Source of the DNA: a virus
Virus record (IMG/VR): IMGVR_UViG_3300022929_000257
Location: 1 to 21,817 of that record
Reading direction: 5' to 3' (one strand)
Length of the DNA: 21,817 nt
The notes under the pieces: model-generated
Database searches by the model: none
The model's input: the letters and a program-made list of their open reading frames with translations, nothing else
Told to the model about the DNA's origin: nothing
In this document: in pieces, positions 7,060 to 13,640 of the stretch
Numbering within the stretch: position 1 is the stretch's first letter
How the letters are laid out: each line of letters starts with the position of its first letter
Position numbers and translations under genes: made by a program

Positions 7060-7209
7060 ATGAAAGACATAAAGAATATTAAGATATCTACAGAGGTTCA
7101 CTCAACACTAAAAGAGTATTGTGATGAGAATGGATTGAAGATGTATAAGTTTTTGGAGAAGTTAATTATGGACAAATGTTCTCGTCCAAAAGATATCTAC
7201 GGTGAATAA
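7060..7209 (+). CDS. 49-aa ribbon-helix-helix DNA-binding protein
   Basis: ATG at 7060 to TAA at 7209. The sequence has the ribbon-helix-helix pattern: a short strand (NIKIS, residues 6-10), a first helix (about 11-23, TEVHSTLKEYCDE), a Gly turn at 25, and a second helix (about 26-40, LKMYKFLEKLIMDK). Such proteins dimerise through the strand and act as small transcription regulators. It is the only plus-strand gene within the minus-strand tail block. It diverges from the sheath gene and ends 1 base before the stop of the convergent gp15-like gene. No Shine-Dalgarno sequence is visible. A variant late motif inside an inverted repeat lies about 40 bases upstream. Targets are unknown; the sheath promoter and its own promoter, both in the 125-base divergent gap, are the obvious candidates. 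Confidence 0.75.
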   Translation: MKDIKNIKISTEVHSTLKEYCDENGLKMYKFLEKLIMDKCSRPKDIYGE

Positions 7210-7210
7210 A

Positions 7211-8248
7211 TTATAACAACTTAGCGGTTGTATATATTCGTGCTTCACCATCTACATCTTTATCTACAACGAACCTTACCAAGTCATTAGTATTGATTTG
7301 AATCTTACTCAAATCATCACCAACATAATTGTTGTTAATGTAAACTGAGAAACTATCTACATTATATGTTTCGTTCAAATATAAATCGGCAGTGTATCTG
7401 AAAGTTTCACTCAACTCATTGTTACCATCGACAAATAATAAATCTACAGGAAACTCGTTAGGGTTTTCAGGTTTTGGTTCAACCTTTCTCGATGAGTTAA
7501 GTTGTGACACTTCATACATTGTAAGTGCTCTTGAAATACCTGGACTTACTTCAAATTCTTCTTCATCCATTAAGAACCCTAACATTGTGAATTCATAGTT
7601 TTGGATGTAATACTTTCTTTTGTCAATGTCTAAGACAGACTCATCTGAAATGTTATTTAATATAATAGGAATGTAGTGACCCTTTATATTAGTATACGCT
7701 TGACGGGATGCAAAGTTTTGTAATACGTTTTTGTTGAATTCATTCAACGACCTCATTCTGTTTACAAACAGTTTAACATTATAAGTAATATCAACAGGAA
7801 TAGGTTGAGGAATTTTATAGACATCAACACCTTTTCTTTGTCCGTCCCAAGTTGGTACTTTAGCATAATAAAATTGTTTTCTATTTGGTATAGTATATTG
7901 TAATGATGGGTTGGTACCATAAGGAACCTCAGGTTGTCTTACTGTTGACACAAAAGGTGGTTTCACGTTCTTATCCAAATCTTGGAAGTTCCATGTTTCA
8001 GTAAACTGAGCCCAATTCTGTGTGGTGATAATAATATCTACAGTAGGTATAACCTTACCATCCATAAATGTTTTCAAATCATTCTTAACGAAGTCCAACA
8101 TACCACGGTCCAAATCTGCATGACCTATACCTTTTGGCAAATAAGTTCCATCCTTTTGAATATCTTCCAAAAGTTGTTCCCTTCTTGCAAGTCCCGTTTT
8201 ATTAGGAATAAGGTCAAGTGTCTTTTTTATTTTCTTTGGTAACGCCAT
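7211..8248 (-). CDS. gp15-like tail completion / sheath terminator candidate
   Basis: A 345-aa soluble protein. The central part (IPQPIPVDITYNVKLFVNRM, then LNEFNKNVLQNFASRQAY, GHYIPIILN, SDES, and YYIQNYEFTMLGFL) follows the pattern I remember for T4 gp15: a multi-strand domain with conserved aromatic-rich strands and a helix preceding a region with an S-D-E-x motif. gp15 caps the finished tail and joins it to the neck. The start codon overlaps the stop of the upstream 171-aa gene as TAATG, so the two are translationally coupled, as expected for two neck components. It lies just upstream of the sheath gene (with the small RHH gene in between), matching the T4 order 14-15-18-19. Similarity is by pattern only, and another neck or tail protein cannot be excluded. 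Confidence 0.5.
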   Translation of the reverse strand: MALPKKIKKTLDLIPNKTGLARREQLLEDIQKDGTYLPKGIGHADLDRGMLDFVKNDLKTFMDGKVIPTVDIIITTQNWAQFTETWNFQDLDKNVKPPFVSTVRQPEVPYGTNPSLQYTIPNRKQFYYAKVPTWDGQRKGVDVYKIPQPIPVDITYNVKLFVNRMRSLNEFNKNVLQNFASRQAYTNIKGHYIPIILNNISDESVLDIDKRKYYIQNYEFTMLGFLMDEEEFEVSPGISRALTMYEVSQLNSSRKVEPKPENPNEFPVDLLFVDGNNELSETFRYTADLYLNETYNVDSFSVYINNNYVGDDLSKIQINTNDLVRFVVDKDVDGEARIYTTAKLL

Positions 8249-8763
8249 TAGATTCCGTTGAACTCATCATTTGATACCGGCGACGCAGTGATACTGCGGT
8301 AATATGGTTTATAACCACCATAAGTGTGCCTGTTATCCGAGGTGATACGACCGTCATCAACGACGGAATAGTATCTAACTCTATCTTCTTTTTCATAATA
8401 ACCAATGTAGTCTCCGAACTCAATGTCGACACCCATCTCATCTAAATAAGATTGATAGATACCCACTTTGAGATTACCAGGTTCAACCTGTCCAATTCTT
8501 GAGTTACCCATAAACGCATTTGTAGGAGCCTCAATCTGAACATAACCTTTAAGTTCCACAGGTGCATGGTACTGAATACCTTCAGATACTACCTCACCAT
8601 AGACATCGTCTTTTTTCGTCCTTTGTTTATCAACACGATACAATACAAACGTAAAGTTCATATCCCCATGCAACCATTCTTGGCCGAGGGATATGTCTAA
8701 ATCAAAATCTTCTTCTGCGAAGAATTTGTTTAATCTCGTTATTGGAACTTTTCTTTGACTCAT
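8248..8763 (-). CDS. Neck-associated protein, gp14-like candidate
   Basis: I place the start at ATG 8763 (MSQRKVPITRL), giving 171 aa. A TTG one codon upstream is an unlikely start. The protein is beta-rich, with segments such as DMNFTFVLYRVDKQ, a VELKGYVQIEAPTN region, and a GDYIGYYEKEDRVRYYSV strand pair, which resembles the part of T4 gp14 that reads GDLIYF...EI. gp14 belongs to the neck that joins head and tail. Its stop overlaps the ATG of the gp15-like gene (TAATG). A one-mismatch late motif (TATTTATC) stands only 5 bases before the ATG, so the mRNA may be nearly leaderless. It diverges from the SNF2 helicase across a 49-base gap. The structural call is fair; the exact family is uncertain. 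Confidence 0.45.
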   Translation of the reverse strand: MSQRKVPITRLNKFFAEEDFDLDISLGQEWLHGDMNFTFVLYRVDKQRTKKDDVYGEVVSEGIQYHAPVELKGYVQIEAPTNAFMGNSRIGQVEPGNLKVGIYQSYLDEMGVDIEFGDYIGYYEKEDRVRYYSVVDDGRITSDNRHTYGGYKPYYRSITASPVSNDEFNGI

Positions 8764-8768
8764 CAATT

Positions 8769-8776
8769 GATAAATA
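8769..8776 (-). promoter_or_regulatory. Variant late motif TATTTATC before the gp14-like gene
   Basis: One mismatch at the last base, 5 bases before the ATG at 8763. The same variant octamer occurs at 7011-7018 before the RHH gene. Confidence 0.4.
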
Positions 8777-8812
8777 TCTATAAAATGATTATTATTAAAG
8801 GTATTTAACTGT

Positions 8813-10570
8813 ATGGAAGAAAATAAAGTAATGTCTAAAATACCTGAAGTAAGGGCAACCCGTATCTTAGAAGACTACGAAGGGTTCAACAATTACATAT
8901 TGGGTCTAAAGAAAAAAATGCAAGTCAAAAAGCATTTTAAGATGACTCGTGCTCAGGCAGATTACATTATTGACTTCCACGATGTTACCCCAAAGGTGGC
9001 AAGAAAATGGGTAGAGTTGGATGAATACTTTGGTAAAAAAATGATGGAAGAGAAACTTCTTACCAAAAGACCGACACAAATATACGTAGAAAAAATCTTA
9101 GTAGAAAAAGATAAATCATTTCATATCTACGGAAAGTTATTTGAGACCGAAGAATTATACGACTTTTGGTTACCTAAAGCTGCGGTGATTCAAAATAGAG
9201 AAAGAAAAGTGGAAATTGATTACACTAAGTATTCTCATCGTCCACCACTCGAACATCAGAAACTCGCTATTGAAAAGTTGGTTGGGAATGACAAATATAT
9301 TCTCGCAGATGATATGGGATTGGGTAAGACCACAGCAACGGTGATTGGTGCATTGGAAGCTAAAGCCAATAAAGTATTGATTATTTGTCCCGCATCTTTG
9401 AAAATTAACTGGCAACGTGAGATTGCCAATTACACAGATAAAGAGGTATCAATCATCGAAGGTAAGAAGTGGGAACCAAAAGATTTTACCATTATCAACT
9501 TTGATATCTTAAAGAACTTCCACGACTTAAAGAAAGTAAAAGAGTCTTTGGTATTAAAGGAAGAATTTGATTTGGTAATTATAGATGAAGCTCATTACAT
9601 CCAAAACAAACAAGCTCAGAGAACAAAGATTGCAAACGATATATGTAAGAAAGTTGGAAAGGTATGGTTACTAACGGGTACACCAATGACCTCACGACCA
9701 ATTAACTATTTCAACCTATTAGATTTGGTAGACTCACCAATCGCTTATAATTGGATGGCTTATGCAATCCGTTATTGTGAAGGTTACCAATTCAATGTTG
9801 GTAACAGAAAGGTATGGAATGTCAACGGGGCATCTAACCTAACAGAATTAAGAGACCGAACAAAAACACACGTCCTAAGAAGACTAAAACAGGATATATT
9901 AGATTTACCTGAAAAAATTCTCACACCCGTTTATCTAAGATTAAAGTCAAAACAATACGAAGCACTTATGGGTGAATACTTCGATTGGTATGACAACAAC
10001 TCCGAGGAGTCATCCTCATTAACCGTGCAGTTCTCAAAACTGATGAAAGTAAGACAGGTCATTGCCGAAGAGAAGGTAAAAGACACCATTGAGATTGCAG
10101 AAAATATTATTGAACAGGGAAAAAAAGTTATTATCTTCACCAACTTTACCGATACATTAAACCAAATTAAATCACATTTTGGAAAGTCCGCCGTCGCATT
10201 GGACGGAAGGATGAGTAAACCCGCAAGACAAAACTCTGTGGATGAATTCCAAAACAATGAAAAGGTAATGGTATTTGTTGGTAACCTCAAAGCCGCAGGT
10301 GTGGGAATCACACTGACCGCAGCAGAAGCCGTTATTATGAATGACCTCTCGTTCGTCCCTTCTGACCACTCACAGGCAGAAGACCGAGCATATAGATATG
10401 GACAGAAATCAAACGTATCTGTCTTTTATCCAATTTTTGAAAATACGATTGAAGGTGTTATTTACGATATATTATCCAATAAAAAAAATGTATTTGAAAC
10501 CGTTATGGGTGATAATATAGACAGAGGGACGGTTGTAGAGGAAATATTGAATACAATTTCAAGAAGGTAG
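8813..10570 (+). CDS. SNF2-family helicase/ATPase
   Basis: A 585-aa superfamily 2 enzyme of SNF2 type. Seen in order: a Q-like LEHQ (146-149), Walker A DDMGLGKTT (166-174, K172), motif Ia ICPASLKINW (191-200), DEAH (258-261), TGT (288-290), an LRRLKQDILDLPEK linker (355-368), motif IV IIFTNFT, motif V NLKAAGVGITLT (491-502), and motif VI QAEDRAYRYGQ (521-531). The core resembles the single-polypeptide SMARCAL1/ZRANB3-like group, which remodels or anneals branched DNA using ATP. In the phage it probably serves replication fork or recombination steps, the task of UvsW in T4. The N-terminal 140 residues are not recognised. It begins the plus-strand block, lacks a clear late motif (only GTATTTAAC near 8801), and may be expressed earlier than its neighbours. 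Confidence 0.92.
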   Translation: MEENKVMSKIPEVRATRILEDYEGFNNYILGLKKKMQVKKHFKMTRAQADYIIDFHDVTPKVARKWVELDEYFGKKMMEEKLLTKRPTQIYVEKILVEKDKSFHIYGKLFETEELYDFWLPKAAVIQNRERKVEIDYTKYSHRPPLEHQKLAIEKLVGNDKYILADDMGLGKTTATVIGALEAKANKVLIICPASLKINWQREIANYTDKEVSIIEGKKWEPKDFTIINFDILKNFHDLKKVKESLVLKEEFDLVIIDEAHYIQNKQAQRTKIANDICKKVGKVWLLTGTPMTSRPINYFNLLDLVDSPIAYNWMAYAIRYCEGYQFNVGNRKVWNVNGASNLTELRDRTKTHVLRRLKQDILDLPEKILTPVYLRLKSKQYEALMGEYFDWYDNNSEESSSLTVQFSKLMKVRQVIAEEKVKDTIEIAENIIEQGKKVIIFTNFTDTLNQIKSHFGKSAVALDGRMSKPARQNSVDEFQNNEKVMVFVGNLKAAGVGITLTAAEAVIMNDLSFVPSDHSQAEDRAYRYGQKSNVSVFYPIFENTIEGVIYDILSNKKNVFETVMGDNIDRGTVVEEILNTISRR

Positions 10571-10580
10571 GAATATTTTC

Positions 10581-10618
10581 CCATACGATATTATTTATAA
10601 GAAAATGAAAACGTATGG
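10581..10618 (+). repeat. Inverted repeat bracketing the late promoter and start of the SOD fusion
   Basis: CCATACG (10581-10587) and CGTATGG (10612-10618) are perfect inverted 7-mers separated by 24 bases. The right arm contains the ATG (10615-10617), and the loop contains TATTTATA (10592-10599). In readthrough RNA from the helicase gene the start codon would be paired. RNA begun at the late promoter would lack the left arm. Confidence 0.6.
10592..10599 (+). promoter_or_regulatory. Putative late promoter motif TATTTATA of the SOD fusion
   Basis: An exact TATTTATA followed by AG, 15 bases before the ATG at 10615. It shows that the motif keeps coding-sense orientation on the plus strand as well. 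Confidence 0.65.
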
Positions 10619-12156
10619 AATTCAAAAAAAGCCAAGAAAGAATCCATGAGATAGAACAACAAATCTCAGGTTCTGAAAGAAAAGAAATAATTCAAGAAAA
10701 CAAAAAAGACGTGAAAAGAATATCGGCAATTAAGTTACCGTATTCATATTCTTCACTAAGCCGTTTTGTGGACAAAGAAACAATGAATGTTCACTATAAC
10801 CAACATTACAAAGGTTATCTTAAAAAACTCAACAAAGCATTAGAATCGGTAAAAGATAAGGATATGGACCTTGAACTACTCATTAAAGGTATTTCAAGAT
10901 ACAATAGAACAATCAAAAACAACGCTGGTGGTGCTTACAACCACGAATTGTTTTGGCAAATGTTATCACCAAAAAAACAAGAACCTAATGGACCTGTTTT
11001 TGATAAGATTAAAAAACAATATAAAACATTATCCAACTTCAAAAAAGAATTTAAGAAAAAAGCAGTTTCACAATTTGGTTCAGGATGGGTATGGTTAGTC
11101 CTTAATAAGAATGGTAGTATTAAAATTATGACCACTTCAAATCAGGACAACCCACTTATGAACACAATGAAAAATGGTGGAATTCCTTTATTAGGGTTGG
11201 ATTTGTGGGAACACGCCTATTACTTAAAATATAAAAATAGAAGAGACCAATATGTTGATAATTTCTTTGAGGTTATTAACTGGTCGTTCGTTAACAAACA
11301 ATTTGACCAATATCAAAAAGGCAAGATAAACGAATCTAAGGTGGTGAAATCATTAATTACTGAGGGTACATCAAGAGGATGTTCACCAAAACAGGTAAAC
11401 ACTTATAGAATGATTTTTAACAGAAACCCTCAGGTTAAGAAGAAGTTTATGTATGCAATTATGGATATCTTAAAAGAAGTATATTCTGAATTCCATTATG
11501 GAAAGAACGAATATGCACCTGGACAGATGTCGGGTATCTATGATTTTGAACAACCTGGTCGTTCAGTAATCAACAAATTAAATACCAACTACTCAGCATT
11601 CTGTATATTAGTTAATGACTTGAACGCAGTATTAAAACACTACGGTCAGGACCCACTTAACTTTATTGGTGGTAACAATCAACAACAACTTCAAGAGACT
11701 GATAGAATGATACAACTTATGATTCAATTCAGACACCGTATCTTCAATCAGGATTCAGGAACATTCCAAACAATTATGGCTTCATTAGATAGGTCAAACA
11801 AGTTTGGTGATGAAAGAGAGTTAAAGGCTGTTGTCAATATGAAGGATATCTTTAATACGAAGAAGGTATTCAAAGTAGGTGAATTAGGAGGTAAAGACGA
11901 TATGATTGGTGGTATTGATGCGACGGTTGAAATTGACGGTCAAAATAAAACCATTCAAATTAAACCTTTCAACGGTTACGAAGAAGAAGATGGTAGAATG
12001 GTAGTGTTCGGTACTGGTAACGTAAAACCTTACAAAACAGACTACATTGCTTTCCATAATGACTCTAAAGGTACTATCGTATTTGCAAACGATAATACTG
12101 AAATCAAAAATGGTAGGTTTACGTTCCCTGTTGATAGTTGGGTTAATCCTAAATAA
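10615..12156 (+). CDS. Mn-type superoxide dismutase fused to a nuclease-like C-terminal domain
   Basis: A 513-aa protein in three parts. Residues 1-36 are a charged helical extension. Residues 37-225 are an iron/manganese superoxide dismutase domain with every hallmark: MNVHYNQHYKGYLKKLN (ligand H60, Tyr68), NNAGGAYNHELFW (ligand H110), FGSGWVWLV (154-162), NQDNPLM (Gln177), and GLDLWEHAYYLKYKNRR (ligands D196 and H200). The Gly-Gly before NH and the Gln of NQD are Mn-type second-sphere features. All four metal ligands are present, so conversion of superoxide to peroxide and oxygen is expected. Residues 240-513 are unrecognised as a whole. About 400-450 has E402, then GIDATV (D435) and IQIK (Q448, K450), which fits a PD-(D/E)xK nuclease core of the Q-x-K kind. 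Between the parts, SLITE before Gly251 resembles a T4 prohead protease site. It has a late motif, and gp13 follows, suggesting a virion protein. Confidence 0.9.
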   Translation: MEFKKSQERIHEIEQQISGSERKEIIQENKKDVKRISAIKLPYSYSSLSRFVDKETMNVHYNQHYKGYLKKLNKALESVKDKDMDLELLIKGISRYNRTIKNNAGGAYNHELFWQMLSPKKQEPNGPVFDKIKKQYKTLSNFKKEFKKKAVSQFGSGWVWLVLNKNGSIKIMTTSNQDNPLMNTMKNGGIPLLGLDLWEHAYYLKYKNRRDQYVDNFFEVINWSFVNKQFDQYQKGKINESKVVKSLITEGTSRGCSPKQVNTYRMIFNRNPQVKKKFMYAIMDILKEVYSEFHYGKNEYAPGQMSGIYDFEQPGRSVINKLNTNYSAFCILVNDLNAVLKHYGQDPLNFIGGNNQQQLQETDRMIQLMIQFRHRIFNQDSGTFQTIMASLDRSNKFGDERELKAVVNMKDIFNTKKVFKVGELGGKDDMIGGIDATVEIDGQNKTIQIKPFNGYEEEDGRMVVFGTGNVKPYKTDYIAFHNDSKGTIVFANDNTEIKNGRFTFPVDSWVNPK

Positions 12157-12171
12157 TTCACATTTACTGGA

Positions 12172-12179
12172 TATTTATA
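12172..12179 (+). promoter_or_regulatory. Putative late promoter motif TATTTATA of the gp13-like gene
   Basis: An exact TATTTATA, 14 bases before the ATG at 12194, in the 37-base gap after the SOD fusion. It would also serve the following 110-aa gene, which has no motif of its own. Confidence 0.65.
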
Positions 12180-12193
12180 TATAAAAGTCCACG

Positions 12194-13306
12194 ATGTCGA
12201 TTATTATTGAACCACAAAGAACAAAACTTTACACGAGAATTCGTCACTTACTCGGTGCACCTCTAAGAGGCATTGAGATAGAAGACGAAATGATGGATTC
12301 TTTATTGGAATTATCCATTGAAGACTATTCTCAATATGTGAATGATTGGTTAATTGAATCACAATGGACATCTTTATATGGTCTTAATCAAGATACACAA
12401 TCCGTAGCTAAAGCACTTATCACTCGTTCTTTAGATTGGGAAACACAATACACTTACGCATATTCTAAGATTGTAGGTTTACAGGCAGGTGGTGACGCTG
12501 TTCTTAAAAAGGACTACATCAACCTACAAAGAAACCAACAAATTTATGAAATCCCTGCGGGTCGTGAACTTAATGAACTATTATGGTTCACAAGAGCAGA
12601 ATTAGACGCAGCATTCTTCGACCCATTCATGGGTGGTTTCGGAGGATTTGGTGGTATCGGTCTTGGTGGTGGTGCTGGTTTCTCACAAATGGGAGGTCAA
12701 GGAAACTACTTCGTAACGCCAGCATTTGATATCTTATTAAGAATGCAAGACATCAATATTAAAAGAAGACTTATTGGTGGTGAACTTACTTATAGAGTAA
12801 CCGCACTTCCTGAAGGTAAAAAGGCAATTCACCTTTATAATGTACCTGGTGGTAAGTTTGATTTTGGTAATATTGCAAACAACGAATACAAAGTATGGTA
12901 TTGGTACTATGAAACAGATGACAGAGAATCTTGTTTAGCCGAAAACCCTGATATCGTTCGATTACCATCGGATGTTAATTTAGACAACTTAAGATGGGAC
13001 CAACTTAACTCACCGGCACAAACGTGGGTTCGTAGATGGTTTACCGCATATGTTAAAGAAACATTAGGTAGGGTAAGAGGTAAATTCAGTGGTAATCTAA
13101 AAACTCCTGATTCTGAACTTCAATTGGAATATGATTCATTATTGAGTGAATCTAAAGATGAGAAGTCTAAATTAGAGGAGGAGTTAAAAATGAGATTAGA
13201 GAGACTCCGTCCTGATAAAATGATGGAAGTTAAAGCAAGTCAAGCTGAAAGTTTGAACAAACAATTACAATATAGAGCACTTCCACGACAGATATACATT
13301 ATCTAA
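12194..13306 (+). CDS. Neck protein (gp13-like)
   Basis: The 370-aa protein starts with a helical domain of the sort seen in gp13-type neck proteins (LYTRIRHLLGAPLRGIEIEDEMM, then LLELSIEDYSQYVNDW). It ends with the family-like segment in which a Trp-rich helix (WVRRWFTAYVKETLGRVRGKF) is followed by SGNLKTPDSELQLEYD and a charged coiled coil (about 310-350). gp13 sits below the portal and helps join the filled head to the tail. Residues 147-171 form a Gly-rich loop (GGFGGFGGIGLGGG) before the NYFVTPAFDILLRM strand. T4 gp13 has about 309 residues, so this is somewhat longer. It has a late motif 14 bases before the ATG. It is on the opposite strand to the gp14/gp15-like pair, unlike in T4, where 13, 14 and 15 are consecutive. 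Confidence 0.7.
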   Translation: MSIIIEPQRTKLYTRIRHLLGAPLRGIEIEDEMMDSLLELSIEDYSQYVNDWLIESQWTSLYGLNQDTQSVAKALITRSLDWETQYTYAYSKIVGLQAGGDAVLKKDYINLQRNQQIYEIPAGRELNELLWFTRAELDAAFFDPFMGGFGGFGGIGLGGGAGFSQMGGQGNYFVTPAFDILLRMQDINIKRRLIGGELTYRVTALPEGKKAIHLYNVPGGKFDFGNIANNEYKVWYWYYETDDRESCLAENPDIVRLPSDVNLDNLRWDQLNSPAQTWVRRWFTAYVKETLGRVRGKFSGNLKTPDSELQLEYDSLLSESKDEKSKLEEELKMRLERLRPDKMMEVKASQAESLNKQLQYRALPRQIYII

Positions 13307-13307
13307 T

Positions 13308-13640
13308 ATGGGAATTTTTAAGAGTTACCCCGTTATTAAAATTGTTAACGGAAAAGAAGTTAAAACTTCTGATGCAATTATCTGTACAAATACAGGATAT
13401 ACAACAAACGGTGAAGCCGCAATTATTATAAAAAATGTGGAACAGTGTGTTGTAACTTTAGATGAAACAACCACTGACCACATTACAATTAAATCTATGA
13501 CTAATGTCACAATCAAAAGTGACAAACTAATCGATGACGAATATAACCAAATAGAAACCGAAAGAGGTGCCTCTGTTGAATTACGTTATATAGGACAAGG
13601 TTGGTATATTATGTCGTCTGATGGCTTAAAGAACTCATAA
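13308..13640 (+). CDS. 110-aa beta-rich putative virion protein
   Basis: A 110-aa protein one base after the gp13-like stop, so almost certainly on the same mRNA. It has alternating short strands (IICTNTG, AAIIIKNVEQCVVTL, HITIKSMTNVTIKSD) and a C-terminus GASVELRYIGQGWYIMSSDG. Ends of this kind, with a small hydrophobic strand, Gly, and Trp-Tyr-x-hydrophobic, recur in phage fibre and decoration proteins with beta-helix or jelly-roll folds. No catalytic motif is visible. Its last 32 bases overlap the end of the convergent DNA polymerase gene. A small head or neck decoration protein is likely, but I do not recognise the family. Confidence 0.6.
   Translation: MGIFKSYPVIKIVNGKEVKTSDAIICTNTGYTTNGEAAIIIKNVEQCVVTLDETTTDHITIKSMTNVTIKSDKLIDDEYNQIETERGASVELRYIGQGWYIMSSDGLKNS

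Noticed and set aside
8214-8441. Minus-strand 75-aa ORF overlapping the gp14/gp15-like junction
   Set aside because: It is a shadow in another frame of the two better supported genes and shows no recognisable protein features.
8763-8766. TTG at 8766 as the start of the gp14-like gene
   Set aside because: An ATG follows immediately in frame at 8763, and no ribosome-binding sequence favours the TTG.
10605-10649. Mini-ORF MKTYG... overlapping the SOD fusion start, reminiscent of the T4 targeting peptide MKTYQEF
   Set aside because: It is closed after 14 codons in a different frame, so it cannot be an N-terminal extension; the resemblance covers only four residues.
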